Assembly: GCA_000424365.1 (NCBI GenBank)
Contig: AUJT01000008.1
Coordinates: 62,001-126,000, forward strand
Direction of reading: 5' to 3'
DNA: 64,000 nt
From: Lachnospiraceae bacterium NK4A144
Lineage (GTDB): Bacteria > Bacillota > Clostridia > Lachnospirales > Lachnospiraceae
The notes beneath the pieces were generated by a model. That model saw nothing but the letters and a program-made list of their open reading frames with translations. It was not told the DNA's origin and did no database searches. Positions 1-7,408 of this stretch are shown one piece after another. Numbering within the stretch: the stretch's first letter is position 1; each line of letters begins with the position of its first letter. The position numbers and the translations under genes are program-made.

Positions 1-817
1 CATTTACTGCGATATGTCTGCCCTTATCAGGATCTCCGATGCCTTCGCCAAATCCGTTAATGATGATCGCAGGATCCTGTCCACCATCATTAACTATGCA
101 GGACATGGGAATGATAGATCCCTCAATACCAAACTCTTTCTGAAGTTCAGAAGCATGGTCTCTAAATGCAATGAGGACTTTTTCAAGATCATCAGTTGTT
201 TCCGGTACCTCAAGTCCAAGGAAATCCAGCCACTTTTTATTAATAAAGCTCATATTGTCGATGGTCTGAATAGCTGTCTTTTCACTTCCGAGCTGCTCTA
301 TCCACGGCAAAGCCCAGATATGTCCGTTGACATCCGTGCACATAGCACGATATTCAGGATACTTATCAAAAACCGCCCTGAGATTTGGCATATAGTTATC
401 AATGTATTCCTCAAGATTGATGATCACACCCTGATCTGCATACTTTAAGAGATCACTGTCATTAAAGGATGCCGTAAACACAAAATCCGGAAGAGTATTT
501 ACGTTAGCCATTTCAAGAGAGATCTTATCTGCCCACTGATCTGACTGGATAGCGTTCCAATCCACATGTACATTTGTTTCTTCCTCAAGTCGCTTAAAGA
601 TCGTTCTATTATTCGGATCCGACTCTGTATTAGCGGGGTAGCTCGTAAGTCCCTTTATCGTCTTTTTCTCCTTTAGTGGAAATTCAAGACTTGCCTTGTC
701 TACCACCTGCATCTCTCCATTGCTAAGTGCTGCCTTTTTGCCGCATCCAACGCTTGTAACGGCCATAGACAATGCCAGCACTGATGTCATGAAGATTTTC
801 AACATCCTCTTTTTCAT
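1..817 (-). CDS. ABC transporter extracellular solute-binding lipoprotein (3' end outside window)
   Basis: The gene begins at the ATG whose complement is at 815-817 and stays open to the window edge, so the C-terminus is missing. The protein starts MKKRMLKIFMTSVLALSMAV and has a hydrophobic signal ending in TSVGCGKK, a lipobox-like site for lipid anchoring. Downstream it has the periplasmic-binding-protein features of the family paired with LplB/LplC permeases, for example WNAIQSDQWADKISLEMAN and the later GHIWALPW. It is the last gene of a three-gene operon with the permeases at 848-1750 and 1747-2661, and should capture a carbohydrate outside the membrane. The substrate cannot be read from sequence; complex plant oligosaccharides are typical of the family. 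No ATPase gene is nearby, which is usual because such systems often share an MsmX-type ATPase. Confidence 0.85.
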   Translation of the reverse strand, partial: MKKRMLKIFMTSVLALSMAVTSVGCGKKAALSNGEMQVVDKASLEFPLKEKKTIKGLTSYPANTESDPNNRTIFKRLEEETNVHVDWNAIQSDQWADKISLEMANVNTLPDFVFTASFNDSDLLKYADQGVIINLEEYIDNYMPNLRAVFDKYPEYRAMCTDVNGHIWALPWIEQLGSEKTAIQTIDNMSFINKKWLDFLGLEVPETTDDLEKVLIAFRDHASELQKEFGIEGSIIPMSCIVNDGGQDPAIIINGFGEGIGDPDKGRHIAVN

Positions 818-847
818 TGTTCCTCTCCTTTGCCTTTTCCTTTCCCT

Positions 848-1750
848 TTAACCTTTTACAGATCCAACCATTATTCCGCTGTCAAAATACTTCTGGAAAA
901 ATGGATACATTATAAGAAGCGGTAAGCTTGATATAATAATGGTTGCATATTTCAAAAGCTCAGCGAGCTGAGCTCTGGCTGCCGTACTCTGCATATCAGC
1001 TATCATTCCCGATTCAGGCTGATTTTGTATAAGTATCGAACGAAGCACCAGCTGAAGCGGCTGTTTTGCTGCATCGTTCAGATAGATCATTGCATCAAAG
1101 TAACTATTCCACATACCAACAAACTGCCAAAGAGCCAAAACTGTTATGACAGGCGTACATACCGGAAGCAGGATCTTGAAAAAATAAACCAGATCACTTG
1201 CTCCATCAACCTCTGCCGCTTCCCTTAACTCTGACGGTATATTTTGATAATATGTGCGGGCGATTATCATATTCCATACGCTGAATGCTCCCGGAAGGAT
1301 CACAGCCCACATACTGTTCAATAGTCCCATATCGCTTATCAGGAGGTATGTAGGTATCAGACCGCCTCCAAAAAACATCGTTATTACAAATATCAGATTA
1401 AAAAATTTTCTGCCCTTAAAGTCTTTTCTCGACATAGGATATGCTGCGAGAAGTGTTACACCTACGGATATGACCGTAAATAACACGGAATAAACGATCG
1501 CATTTCTGAATCCTGTCCATATCTGAGGATTTGACAGAACTCTCTCATAGGCTGTAGTCGTCCATTTACTCATGTCAAAGGATATTCCGCTATTTTGCAG
1601 CGTTACCGGATCCATGAAGGAAGCAATGATGATGTAAACTATCGGAACTATGACCGCAACTACAAATAATCCAAGAAAAACGAAGCTAAAACTCAACAGT
1701 ACCTTGTCCGAAAACGGTATATTTGCAAATTTTCTTTTCCTCATGATCAA
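848..1750 (-). CDS. Carbohydrate ABC transporter permease, LplC/YtcP type
   Basis: A 300-residue polytopic membrane protein with six predicted membrane spans, the normal length for this family. The EAA loop that docks on the ATPase is visible as ELREAAEVDGASDLVYFFKILLP, reading E-A-A-x-x-x-G around residue 178. The C-terminus, MYPFFQKYFDSGIMVGSVKG, is the characteristic LplC ending. It overlaps the upstream permease by 4 bases, indicating translational coupling, and is followed after 30 bases by the binding-protein gene. Together these form a CUT1-type sugar importer of the LplB/LplC/YtcQ class. Expression should follow the promoter at 2713-2741 and the adjacent LacI regulator. Family assignment is secure; the sugar is unknown. 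Confidence 0.9.
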   Translation of the reverse strand: MIMRKRKFANIPFSDKVLLSFSFVFLGLFVVAVIVPIVYIIIASFMDPVTLQNSGISFDMSKWTTTAYERVLSNPQIWTGFRNAIVYSVLFTVISVGVTLLAAYPMSRKDFKGRKFFNLIFVITMFFGGGLIPTYLLISDMGLLNSMWAVILPGAFSVWNMIIARTYYQNIPSELREAAEVDGASDLVYFFKILLPVCTPVITVLALWQFVGMWNSYFDAMIYLNDAAKQPLQLVLRSILIQNQPESGMIADMQSTAARAQLAELLKYATIIISSLPLLIMYPFFQKYFDSGIMVGSVKG

Positions 1751-2661
1751 AGACCCTTTCCGTCATTCATTTTTTCAACTGCCTTATTTACGATCAGAAG
1801 AAGAATGACATTGATAATCGTATTAAAAAGACCTACCGCAGTTGAAAAACTGTAATCTCCGTCAAGAAGACCCTTCTTATAAACATAGGTCGCTATGATC
1901 TCGGAACTCGCCATATTTAAGTCTGTTTGAAGCGCATATGCTTTTTCAAAACCAATACTCATAATGTTTCCGGCCTGAAGTATGAACTGGATCACGACCA
2001 TATCCTTGATCGCAGGCCATTCAACTACCTTTATCTGCTGCCAGAGGTTCGCTCCATCCATTACTGCCGCTTCTCTAAGTTCCTGACTTGCTCCTGCAAG
2101 TGCTGCTGTGTACATGATCGATGCCCAGCCGGCTCCCTGCCAGATTCCGGACGCAATGTAGATAGTTCTGAAAGCTCCCGGCATTGTCATAAAATTGATC
2201 TGTGAACCTAAAAGCTGATTTATAGGTCCTGTTACCGAAAGAAGGATTCTCACCAGACCGCAAAGGACTATTACCGATATAAAGTTTGGAAGATATAACA
2301 CCGTCTGTAATTTCTGCCTCACTCCTTTGCTTCTCACCCTGTTAAGCGTCAAAGCAAGGATTATCGGAACCGGAAATCCCCATGCCAGTCCAAATATACT
2401 AAGCTTTAGGGTGTTTAACAGGTAACTCATGAAATCCGGAGAAGAAAGAAATCTGCTGAAATTCTTAAATCCGATCCACCTGCTCCCAAGAATTCCCTTT
2501 ATCGGGTTATAGTCCATAAATCCTATAAGTATGCCTCCCATCGGCAGATACTTAAAGATAATTGTTAATAAAAGTGCCGGCATCAGAAATATCACATATA
2601 ACTGCCAGTGTTTTTTTACATAAGTAAATGTCTTCTTTATTTCACTTATATTTCTATCCAT
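1747..2661 (-). CDS. Carbohydrate ABC transporter permease, LplB/YteP type
   Basis: First gene of the sugar importer operon. The reading frame is open up to 2763, but I chose the ATG at 2659-2661 (MDRNISEIKKTF). It has GAGG a few bases upstream, gives the usual family length of about 304 residues, and lies downstream of a good promoter at 2713-2741; the longer start would sit inside that promoter. Six membrane spans are visible, the first being the LYVIFLMPALLLTIIF stretch. The EAA motif reads ELREAAVMDGANLWQQIKVVEWP. The permease should heterodimerise with the LplC partner encoded immediately downstream. Substrate is unknown. Confidence 0.88.
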   Translation of the reverse strand: MDRNISEIKKTFTYVKKHWQLYVIFLMPALLLTIIFKYLPMGGILIGFMDYNPIKGILGSRWIGFKNFSRFLSSPDFMSYLLNTLKLSIFGLAWGFPVPIILALTLNRVRSKGVRQKLQTVLYLPNFISVIVLCGLVRILLSVTGPINQLLGSQINFMTMPGAFRTIYIASGIWQGAGWASIMYTAALAGASQELREAAVMDGANLWQQIKVVEWPAIKDMVVIQFILQAGNIMSIGFEKAYALQTDLNMASSEIIATYVYKKGLLDGDYSFSTAVGLFNTIINVILLLIVNKAVEKMNDGKGL

Positions 2662-2672
2662 AAAAGCCTCAT

Positions 2673-2898
2673 GTTTACATTTGCACAACTCTGTTTCTTT
2701 TTTCCGAAACCAATAGTATTCCATTGTTGTGCATACGTCAATAATATTTGTGCATTTGCACATATATTTATTTAAATGTCACATGATCAAATGTCCTTTT
2801 TTGTCGATAATCAACTACAGCCTCGGCTTTTCTCCTAATTATCCAATTACATTTGTTTATGTTACATTATGACATTTGTCACTTTTACATTTGACACA
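2673..2898. promoter_or_regulatory. Cluster of ACATTTG-type operator candidates
   Basis: Related short motifs recur in the divergent intergenic region: TTTACATTTGCACAA near 2673, TGTGCATTTGCACA near 2750 (an inverted repeat), GACATTTGTC near 2871 (an inverted repeat), TTTACATTTGACACA near 2884, and related ATCAAATGTCC near 2787. Two flank the ABC promoter and one overlaps the -35 of the lacI-type promoter. That spacing suggests cooperative or looping repression by the LacI protein encoded at 3025-4083. Binding is inferred from position and repetition only. Confidence 0.5.
2713..2741 (-). promoter_or_regulatory. Promoter of the sugar ABC operon
   Basis: On the minus strand TTGACG (2736-2741) and TACTAT (2713-2718) are separated by exactly 17 bases. 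The predicted transcript starts about 40 bases before the lplB-type ATG. Operator-like GTGCAAATG sequences lie on both sides, at about 2674-2688 and 2750-2763, an arrangement that fits repression by the divergent LacI protein. Confidence 0.7.
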
Positions 2899-2919
2899 TT
2901 ACAAAATATAAATTAAGAT
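2891..2919 (+). promoter_or_regulatory. Promoter of the LacI-family regulator gene
   Basis: TTGACA at 2891-2896 and TAAGAT at 2914-2919 are separated by 17 bases. An ACATTTG-type operator candidate overlaps the -35, suggesting autoregulation. The transcript would begin near 2927 and carry the palindromic repeat at 2945-2987 in its leader. Confidence 0.65.
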
Positions 2920-2944
2920 TAGTTTATCGATAAGGAGTCATATA

Positions 2945-2987
2945 TATGATGTCAGGGTCAAAAGTCCTTTTATCCCTGTCTTCATAT
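2945..2987. repeat. Repeat B, short palindromic form
   Basis: An imperfect palindrome whose left arm contains GATGTCAGGGTCAAAAGT and whose right arm contains CTTTTATCCCTGTC. Close relatives occur at 12372, 26148, 33278, 42691, 43401 and 63019. This copy sits in the 5' leader of the LacI gene, where it would form a strong hairpin in the mRNA. Confidence 0.75.
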
Positions 2988-3024
2988 GTATTTGTCGCTT
3001 AAAACTTTCTTATGAGGATTTAGA

Positions 3025-4083
3025 ATGAATACTAGAGTAACCATTCAGGATATTGCCGATGCACTTAACTTATCCCGAAATACTGTTTCTAAAGCTATTA
3101 ACAATACCGGCACTATCGCTGATTCAACACGTGATATGGTTCTGAATAAAGCTGCAGAAATGGGATACAAGCAGTTTTCCTACATAGACATAACGACCAA
3201 AAAGATCAAGAGCAATGTCACAACAGACAAACCTATGGATCTGGCTTTTATCACCACTTCCAAACTTGATAACTCTCACTTTGGTTCCACTATGATTGAT
3301 AAGATCCAGCAGGAACTCTCGGAGATCGGATGCAGTCTGACCATTTACAGGGTACTTCCTTCTGAGATTGCAGAATGCAGGCTTCCCGGCAGCCTGAGCC
3401 TGTCCCGGATAGCCGGGATATTCTGCGCAGAGATGTTTAATATCGCATATTGCAGAATGCTGTCATCACTATCTGTTCCGGTACTCTTCATCGACTCTCC
3501 CTGCATAATGGGTGAAGAACCGCTAAATGCAGATATTCTGCTAATGGAAAATGAAGCTTACGCTTATTCTGTTATAAAAAAGTGCTGTGAAAAGGGATTT
3601 TCAAGGATAGGATTTATCGGTGATAAATATCACTGCCGTTCTTTTTATGAGAGATATGCTGCTTTTAGAAATGCTTTGAATTATTACGGTCTCAAATATG
3701 ATGATAGTATATGCCTCACAGAATCTGAGATCAATTCCAAAACCGGTGATGCGATAGATTATCAGGGCTACCTCGAATCAGGGATAAAAAAGATCAAAAA
3801 ACTCCCCGATATTTTCATCTGTGCAAATGATTTTGTTGCCTTCGATTTTCTGAAAATAGCCCGAAAAAATAATATTTCCGTACCCAATGATGTAAAATTA
3901 TGTGGTTTTGACGACTCTCAAGAGTCTACTATAGTTAATCCTGCAATGACTACAGTGCATATCCATAGTCAGCTGATGGGACATGAAGCTGTTGAACTTC
4001 TTTTGTCAAGGATCAAGGAACCATCCATGAACTTCAGGATAGTACACACAGAAACAAATCTGATCTATCGGGATTCTTTCTGA
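3025..4083 (+). CDS. LacI/PurR-family transcriptional regulator
   Basis: The protein has 352 residues, typical of LacI-family repressors. The N-terminal helix-turn-helix is clear: TIQDIADALNLSRNTVSKAIN at residues 6-26, followed by a hinge-like segment (TRDMVLNKAAEMGYKQF). The remainder resembles a type 1 periplasmic-binding fold. Its C-terminal lobe contains PDIFICANDFVAFDFLKIAR and VPNDVKLCGFDDSQESTIVNPAMTTVHI, hallmarks of the effector-binding core. It is transcribed divergently from the sugar ABC operon, and the shared intergenic region carries repeated operator candidates. The simplest model is ligand-controlled repression of that importer and of itself. The effector sugar cannot be deduced. 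Confidence 0.92.
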   Translation: MNTRVTIQDIADALNLSRNTVSKAINNTGTIADSTRDMVLNKAAEMGYKQFSYIDITTKKIKSNVTTDKPMDLAFITTSKLDNSHFGSTMIDKIQQELSEIGCSLTIYRVLPSEIAECRLPGSLSLSRIAGIFCAEMFNIAYCRMLSSLSVPVLFIDSPCIMGEEPLNADILLMENEAYAYSVIKKCCEKGFSRIGFIGDKYHCRSFYERYAAFRNALNYYGLKYDDSICLTESEINSKTGDAIDYQGYLESGIKKIKKLPDIFICANDFVAFDFLKIARKNNISVPNDVKLCGFDDSQESTIVNPAMTTVHIHSQLMGHEAVELLLSRIKEPSMNFRIVHTETNLIYRDSF

Positions 4084-4109
4084 GCATAAGAGAATCGATA
4101 TCAGCAGTA

Positions 4110-4167
4110 AAAAGCGATGCAGTAGAGCACTGTTCATTTTTATGCTCCATTGCATCGCTTATTTTTT
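4110..4167. terminator. Bidirectional terminator between lacI-type and MBL genes
   Basis: AAGCGATGCA (4112 region) pairs with TGCATCGCTT (4151-4160), with A-rich sequence before and a T-run after. It separates two convergent genes and can serve both strands. Confidence 0.8.
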
Positions 4168-4197
4168 AATAGACGTCTATTATACAGAAAAAGCGCC

Positions 4198-5016
4198 TTA
4201 GAAATCAACTTCCAGACCAACCTTAAGGTGATGTAATTTTTCGCCAAGCACATCCTTCAAAATGGTATACGCTTTTTCTCCTGTACAATGACCTGTACAG
4301 ATATACTCTATCTTCGTATCTTCAACTCTCTTTGCAAAGTTACGAACCTCATCACTCGTCTTGTTATACAGATGAAATCCACCGATCAGAGCCTTTATCT
4401 TTTTTCCTTCAAACGTCTCCTTTATCTCAGATATCACTCTGTCAGCTCCTATATGACAGCAACTGTTAAAAACCGCCAGCTCATCAGCGCACTCAAATAC
4501 AAGACTCTGTTCATGCGAAAAATCATCAATATCATATTTTTCACCATTCTTTATAAACATCTGCTCTCTTTCGCCAACCTTTAGCCTCTGCTCCCTATCT
4601 ATGATATGCGGAACTATGTATACCCCATCGGCTATCTCAGTGATACTATCTACTCTTTCTATCCGGTCTTTGTATTTAGAGAGCATTCCCTCCGGAAGTC
4701 CTATATATTCCATCTCTCCCTCTTCCAGCGCATAACAATTGTCCCTACAGCTCTCCTGTACATACAGCCGGGCAGTTTTGTTTTTTTCTAAAAATAGCGG
4801 AAATCCATTCCCATGATCATAGTGAGCATGAGAAAGTACAGCTATATCCACATCTTCTATTTTTTTCCCGAGTTTTTTGCAATTGTCAAAAAACAGTTCA
4901 GAGCCACCCGAATCAAGCAGTATATTCCTTCCCTTATATTCAATATAAATGCAAAGTCCCCATTCTCCTTCGATCTCGCCTGTGGATCTATTATCCACTA
5001 TAACTGTCATGTGCAT
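4198..5016 (-). CDS. Metallo-beta-lactamase-fold hydrolase, dihydropterin synthase-like subgroup
   Basis: A 272-residue protein with the metal-binding signature AVLSHAHYDHGNGFP near residue 62 (H-x-H-x-D-H). Further metal ligands are likely at NSCCHIGADRV and at the C-terminal CTGHCTGEKAY. The early LLDSGGSELFFDNCKKLG and the GGFHLY segment are typical of the subgroup often labelled 7,8-dihydropterin-6-methyl-4-(beta-D-ribofuranosyl)aminobenzene-5'-phosphate synthase, although most bacterial members have no proven substrate. It is a single gene, converging on the LacI gene and divergent from the small membrane-protein genes; a MITE now occupies its upstream region. The start could be either Met1 or Met3. 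Confidence 0.8.
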   Translation of the reverse strand: MHMTVIVDNRSTGEIEGEWGLCIYIEYKGRNILLDSGGSELFFDNCKKLGKKIEDVDIAVLSHAHYDHGNGFPLFLEKNKTARLYVQESCRDNCYALEEGEMEYIGLPEGMLSKYKDRIERVDSITEIADGVYIVPHIIDREQRLKVGEREQMFIKNGEKYDIDDFSHEQSLVFECADELAVFNSCCHIGADRVISEIKETFEGKKIKALIGGFHLYNKTSDEVRNFAKRVEDTKIEYICTGHCTGEKAYTILKDVLGEKLHHLKVGLEVDF

Positions 5017-5160
5017 TTTTCTTTACATACCTCCAAACTTTCCGTGCTGCTTAGCACAACTTCACACTCATATAGGAGCGAGTCATAAAGCCATAATACT
5101 AATATCATATCATTGAATTAGAAAATAAATTGGAGTACCATGAAAAATATAAAATAATTT

Positions 5161-5306
5161 GTAACAGTTCACACGTAAACGGAGCACTACGCTGCGGAGT
5201 TTACGACCAAGAAAGATGAAAAGCCATTGGATTTTGCCCATCGCCGGAGGCGATTTAATTGGCAAAATCCGTTACGTGAGCGAGCTGTAAGCGAGTGAAC
5301 TGTAAC
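5161..5306 (+). mobile_element. Repeat A copy 1: 146-bp MITE with 8-bp target duplication
   Basis: The element starts GTAACAGTTCAC and ends GTGAACTGTAAC, giving 12-bp inverted ends with one mismatch. The 8 bases on the left (AATAATTT, 5153-5160) are exactly repeated on the right (5307-5314), a clean target-site duplication. Internal stems are CGTAAAC/GTTTACG and GGATTTTGCC/GGCAAAATCC. It has no coding capacity. Nearly identical copies are at 43511-43655 and, reversed, 49149-49294. It lies in the divergent upstream region of the genes at 4198 and 5335 and could alter either promoter. Confidence 0.9.
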
Positions 5307-5334
5307 AATAATTTAGCAGAAACGGAGTTAAACC

Positions 5335-5856
5335 ATGGAAAATCTCTTGTATCTAAACGCAGTAATGCCGTATGTTTACCTGATTCTTTTTTATACTTCA
5401 AGCAAAATTCAGGATAGTTGGGTACTGCTTTACAGCATTTGTTTTATAGGAATGATAATTGAGATAATTTTCACCTTAATAATCTCGATATTATCACCTG
5501 ATAAAAGTAAACTTGCGAAAGTGAATCTGATAGTAAAACTGATACAAATCCCATATTATGTACTATTTTTTGTAGTAGCAACGGGAATTTTTACTATCTT
5601 AATGGCTCTGGCAGGCGCCGGAATTTTTGTTTTACCAATACTTATAGCCATAGATGCCGCGGTATTTGCTACAACAGTTATCCCGGCAGAAATATGTACG
5701 ATCAAACTAAAAATAGATAAAAAAATATCTGTAGTAAAAATGTTATTATACCTGGTTGTTAATTCATGGTATCTTATCGACATTATCACAGCTTTCGCAA
5801 TAAGAAACGACTATAAAAAACATTTCATCGCTCCACAGCCGGCAAATCAGCTTTGA
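5335..5856 (+). CDS. Hypothetical polytopic membrane protein
   Basis: I do not recognise a family. The 173-residue product is strongly hydrophobic, with about five predicted spans: residues near 7-22, 25-58, 75-95, 95-120 and 133-152. It has a short basic tail ending near NDYKKHFIAPQPANQL. A plausible GGAG site lies 10 bases before the ATG. It is followed after 29 bases by another small membrane protein at 5886, so the two probably form one transcription unit ending at the hairpin at 6269-6328. The MITE at 5161-5306 ends only 28 bases before the start codon, so the native promoter may have been displaced. Confidence 0.6.
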   Translation: MENLLYLNAVMPYVYLILFYTSSKIQDSWVLLYSICFIGMIIEIIFTLIISILSPDKSKLAKVNLIVKLIQIPYYVLFFVVATGIFTILMALAGAGIFVLPILIAIDAAVFATTVIPAEICTIKLKIDKKISVVKMLLYLVVNSWYLIDIITAFAIRNDYKKHFIAPQPANQL

Positions 5857-5885
5857 GAAATGAATAAATTCGAGGAAAGATAAAA

Positions 5886-6236
5886 ATGAAAGGCAACATA
5901 CAGGAATTTATAGTAACTAATCGCATTTTGAGCATTATGCAGTCTATTCTTTTAATCTTGGGATTCCTTGGGGTTCTTCGATTTTTATACGGTTGTGCAG
6001 GAAGCCACGATAATCCGGTGATTGGCTGGTACATTTTGTTTGGCGGATCGTTTCTTCTCATCTTTCTTGCAGTTATCGCTATCCTATTAGTCCCTGTAAG
6101 TATCGCAAACCTTATTATAAGCATAACCATCATACGACTTTCCGGAAAAAATGCACTGGCTATTGTAACTTTGGTTTTCTCAGGAACACTATTGTCGCTA
6201 TTGGTGATTCCGATCTTAATATGTATTTTCCTATAA
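5886..6236 (+). CDS. Small hypothetical membrane protein
   Basis: A 116-residue protein with about three hydrophobic segments: MQSILLILGFLGVLRFLYG, WYILFGGSFLLIFLAVIAILLV and the C-terminal LVFSGTLLSLLVIPILICIFL. GAGGAAAG precedes the ATG with good spacing, supporting translation. It is probably cotranscribed with the gene at 5335 and the pair is closed by a hairpin terminator. No conserved motif was recognised, so no function is proposed. Confidence 0.55.
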   Translation: MKGNIQEFIVTNRILSIMQSILLILGFLGVLRFLYGCAGSHDNPVIGWYILFGGSFLLIFLAVIAILLVPVSIANLIISITIIRLSGKNALAIVTLVFSGTLLSLLVIPILICIFL

Positions 6237-6268
6237 CGCTTGTCAAAAAACTCATTTCTTCGAACTAA

Positions 6269-6328
6269 AAAAGATCCGTTATCTGAGAAGGCTTGTCCCC
6301 TCCCCGGTAATGGATCTTATATATTTTC
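6269..6328. terminator. Hairpin terminator candidate between convergent genes
   Basis: AAGATCCGTTA (6271-6281) pairs with TAATGGATCTT (6308-6318) including one G-T pair, with a long loop. A-rich sequence lies before it and T-rich sequence after it, so it could serve both the plus-strand pair and the S66 peptidase gene. Confidence 0.55.
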
Positions 6329-6345
6329 TGCCTACCGCTTCACTT

Positions 6346-7380
6346 CTAATCTCTGCCGGAAAATATTATTTTCTGCTTCTTAACATCCACCGTTGTTTCT
6401 ACTCCGAAAGGAATGATGCACCGCGGAAGCGCGTGACCTATGTTTATGTTGCATACTATCGAAAGATCCGGATTTGCTATTACTTCTGTAAGAACTTTCT
6501 TGTATTCTGTCTCATATACCCTGTCCATTGGTTTTCCAATGATCACACCGTTTACAACATCAAATACGCCGTATTCTTTTAAATAATTCAGCGCTTTTCT
6601 GTATTTCAAAGGTTTCATTTGTTCTTCGCTTGATTCCAGCAGTAGAATCTTACCTCTCCATTCATCGACGGAAGGAAAAAGCTGATACTTACGGCATAGA
6701 GCAGGCATATCATCATAACGCTCACCATCAAAAATATCGTATATAGAATCTATACATCCTCCAAGAACTTCTCCAGAAAACTGGTCTTTTCCCTGCAAGA
6801 GCTCAAAACCCGTATCTTGCATAGGTTCCGGATCTACTCCAAGCTGATCTACGCCAAATGAAGTTCTTTCTTTATACCAATTTTCACTCGGTGTTATCTC
6901 ACGGACATTTCCGGTTTCTATTAGTTCAAGGAAATACTTTTTTGAATACGGCAGCATATCTTTACCCATCTCACATATGTCTGCTAAAAATGACTGGCCA
7001 TAAAAGCTCTTTGCACCTACTTTATACAGCATCAGATGATTAATAGTCGTATCGGAAAACCCAAGAAAGATTTTGTCATTGACTGCATTTTTCAATTCGG
7101 CATTTTCAAAAAGATACGGCAAGAGTTTGTATGTATCATCACCACCTATGGCACACAGGATCATATCGATCTCAGGATCTTTATATGCATTTATCAGATC
7201 CTCTGCTCTTTTTTCAGGATGCGCCGCAACATAATCTATTCCCTTGAGCGAATGCGGCATAAACTTTACTTTAAGACCCATTTCCTCAAGTCTCTTTACT
7301 CCAAGTTCAACTTCGTGTTTAACAAAGTCTTCCCCAATAGTTCCTCTTGAAAGACTTACGATTCCCAGTGTTTTTACCAT
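6346..7380 (-). CDS. S66-family LD-carboxypeptidase / MccF-like serine peptidase
   Basis: 344 residues, normal for peptidase family S66. The proposed nucleophile lies in GFSDTT (Ser about 109), preceded by the oxyanion-side GGDDTYKLLPYL. The C-terminal part supplies LLLESSEEQ and the catalytic-His region NIGHALPRCIIPFG. Family members either trim L,D-peptide bonds in murein tetrapeptides (LdcA) or cleave toxic aminoacyl nucleotides (MccF). The GGDD and length pattern looks closer to the MccF-like branch, but I cannot decide. AGAGG lies upstream of the ATG. It may share a transcript with the glycerate kinase gene, which ends 28 bases upstream. Confidence 0.82.
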   Translation of the reverse strand: MVKTLGIVSLSRGTIGEDFVKHEVELGVKRLEEMGLKVKFMPHSLKGIDYVAAHPEKRAEDLINAYKDPEIDMILCAIGGDDTYKLLPYLFENAELKNAVNDKIFLGFSDTTINHLMLYKVGAKSFYGQSFLADICEMGKDMLPYSKKYFLELIETGNVREITPSENWYKERTSFGVDQLGVDPEPMQDTGFELLQGKDQFSGEVLGGCIDSIYDIFDGERYDDMPALCRKYQLFPSVDEWRGKILLLESSEEQMKPLKYRKALNYLKEYGVFDVVNGVIIGKPMDRVYETEYKKVLTEVIANPDLSIVCNINIGHALPRCIIPFGVETTVDVKKQKIIFSGRD

Positions 7381-7408
7381 AGTAACCTCTTTCGATTTTT
7401 TCCAAATT

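Noticed and set aside
14-448. Plus-strand open frame of 144 residues
   Set aside because: It lies antisense to the solute-binding protein, whose frame, lipobox and operon position are clear.
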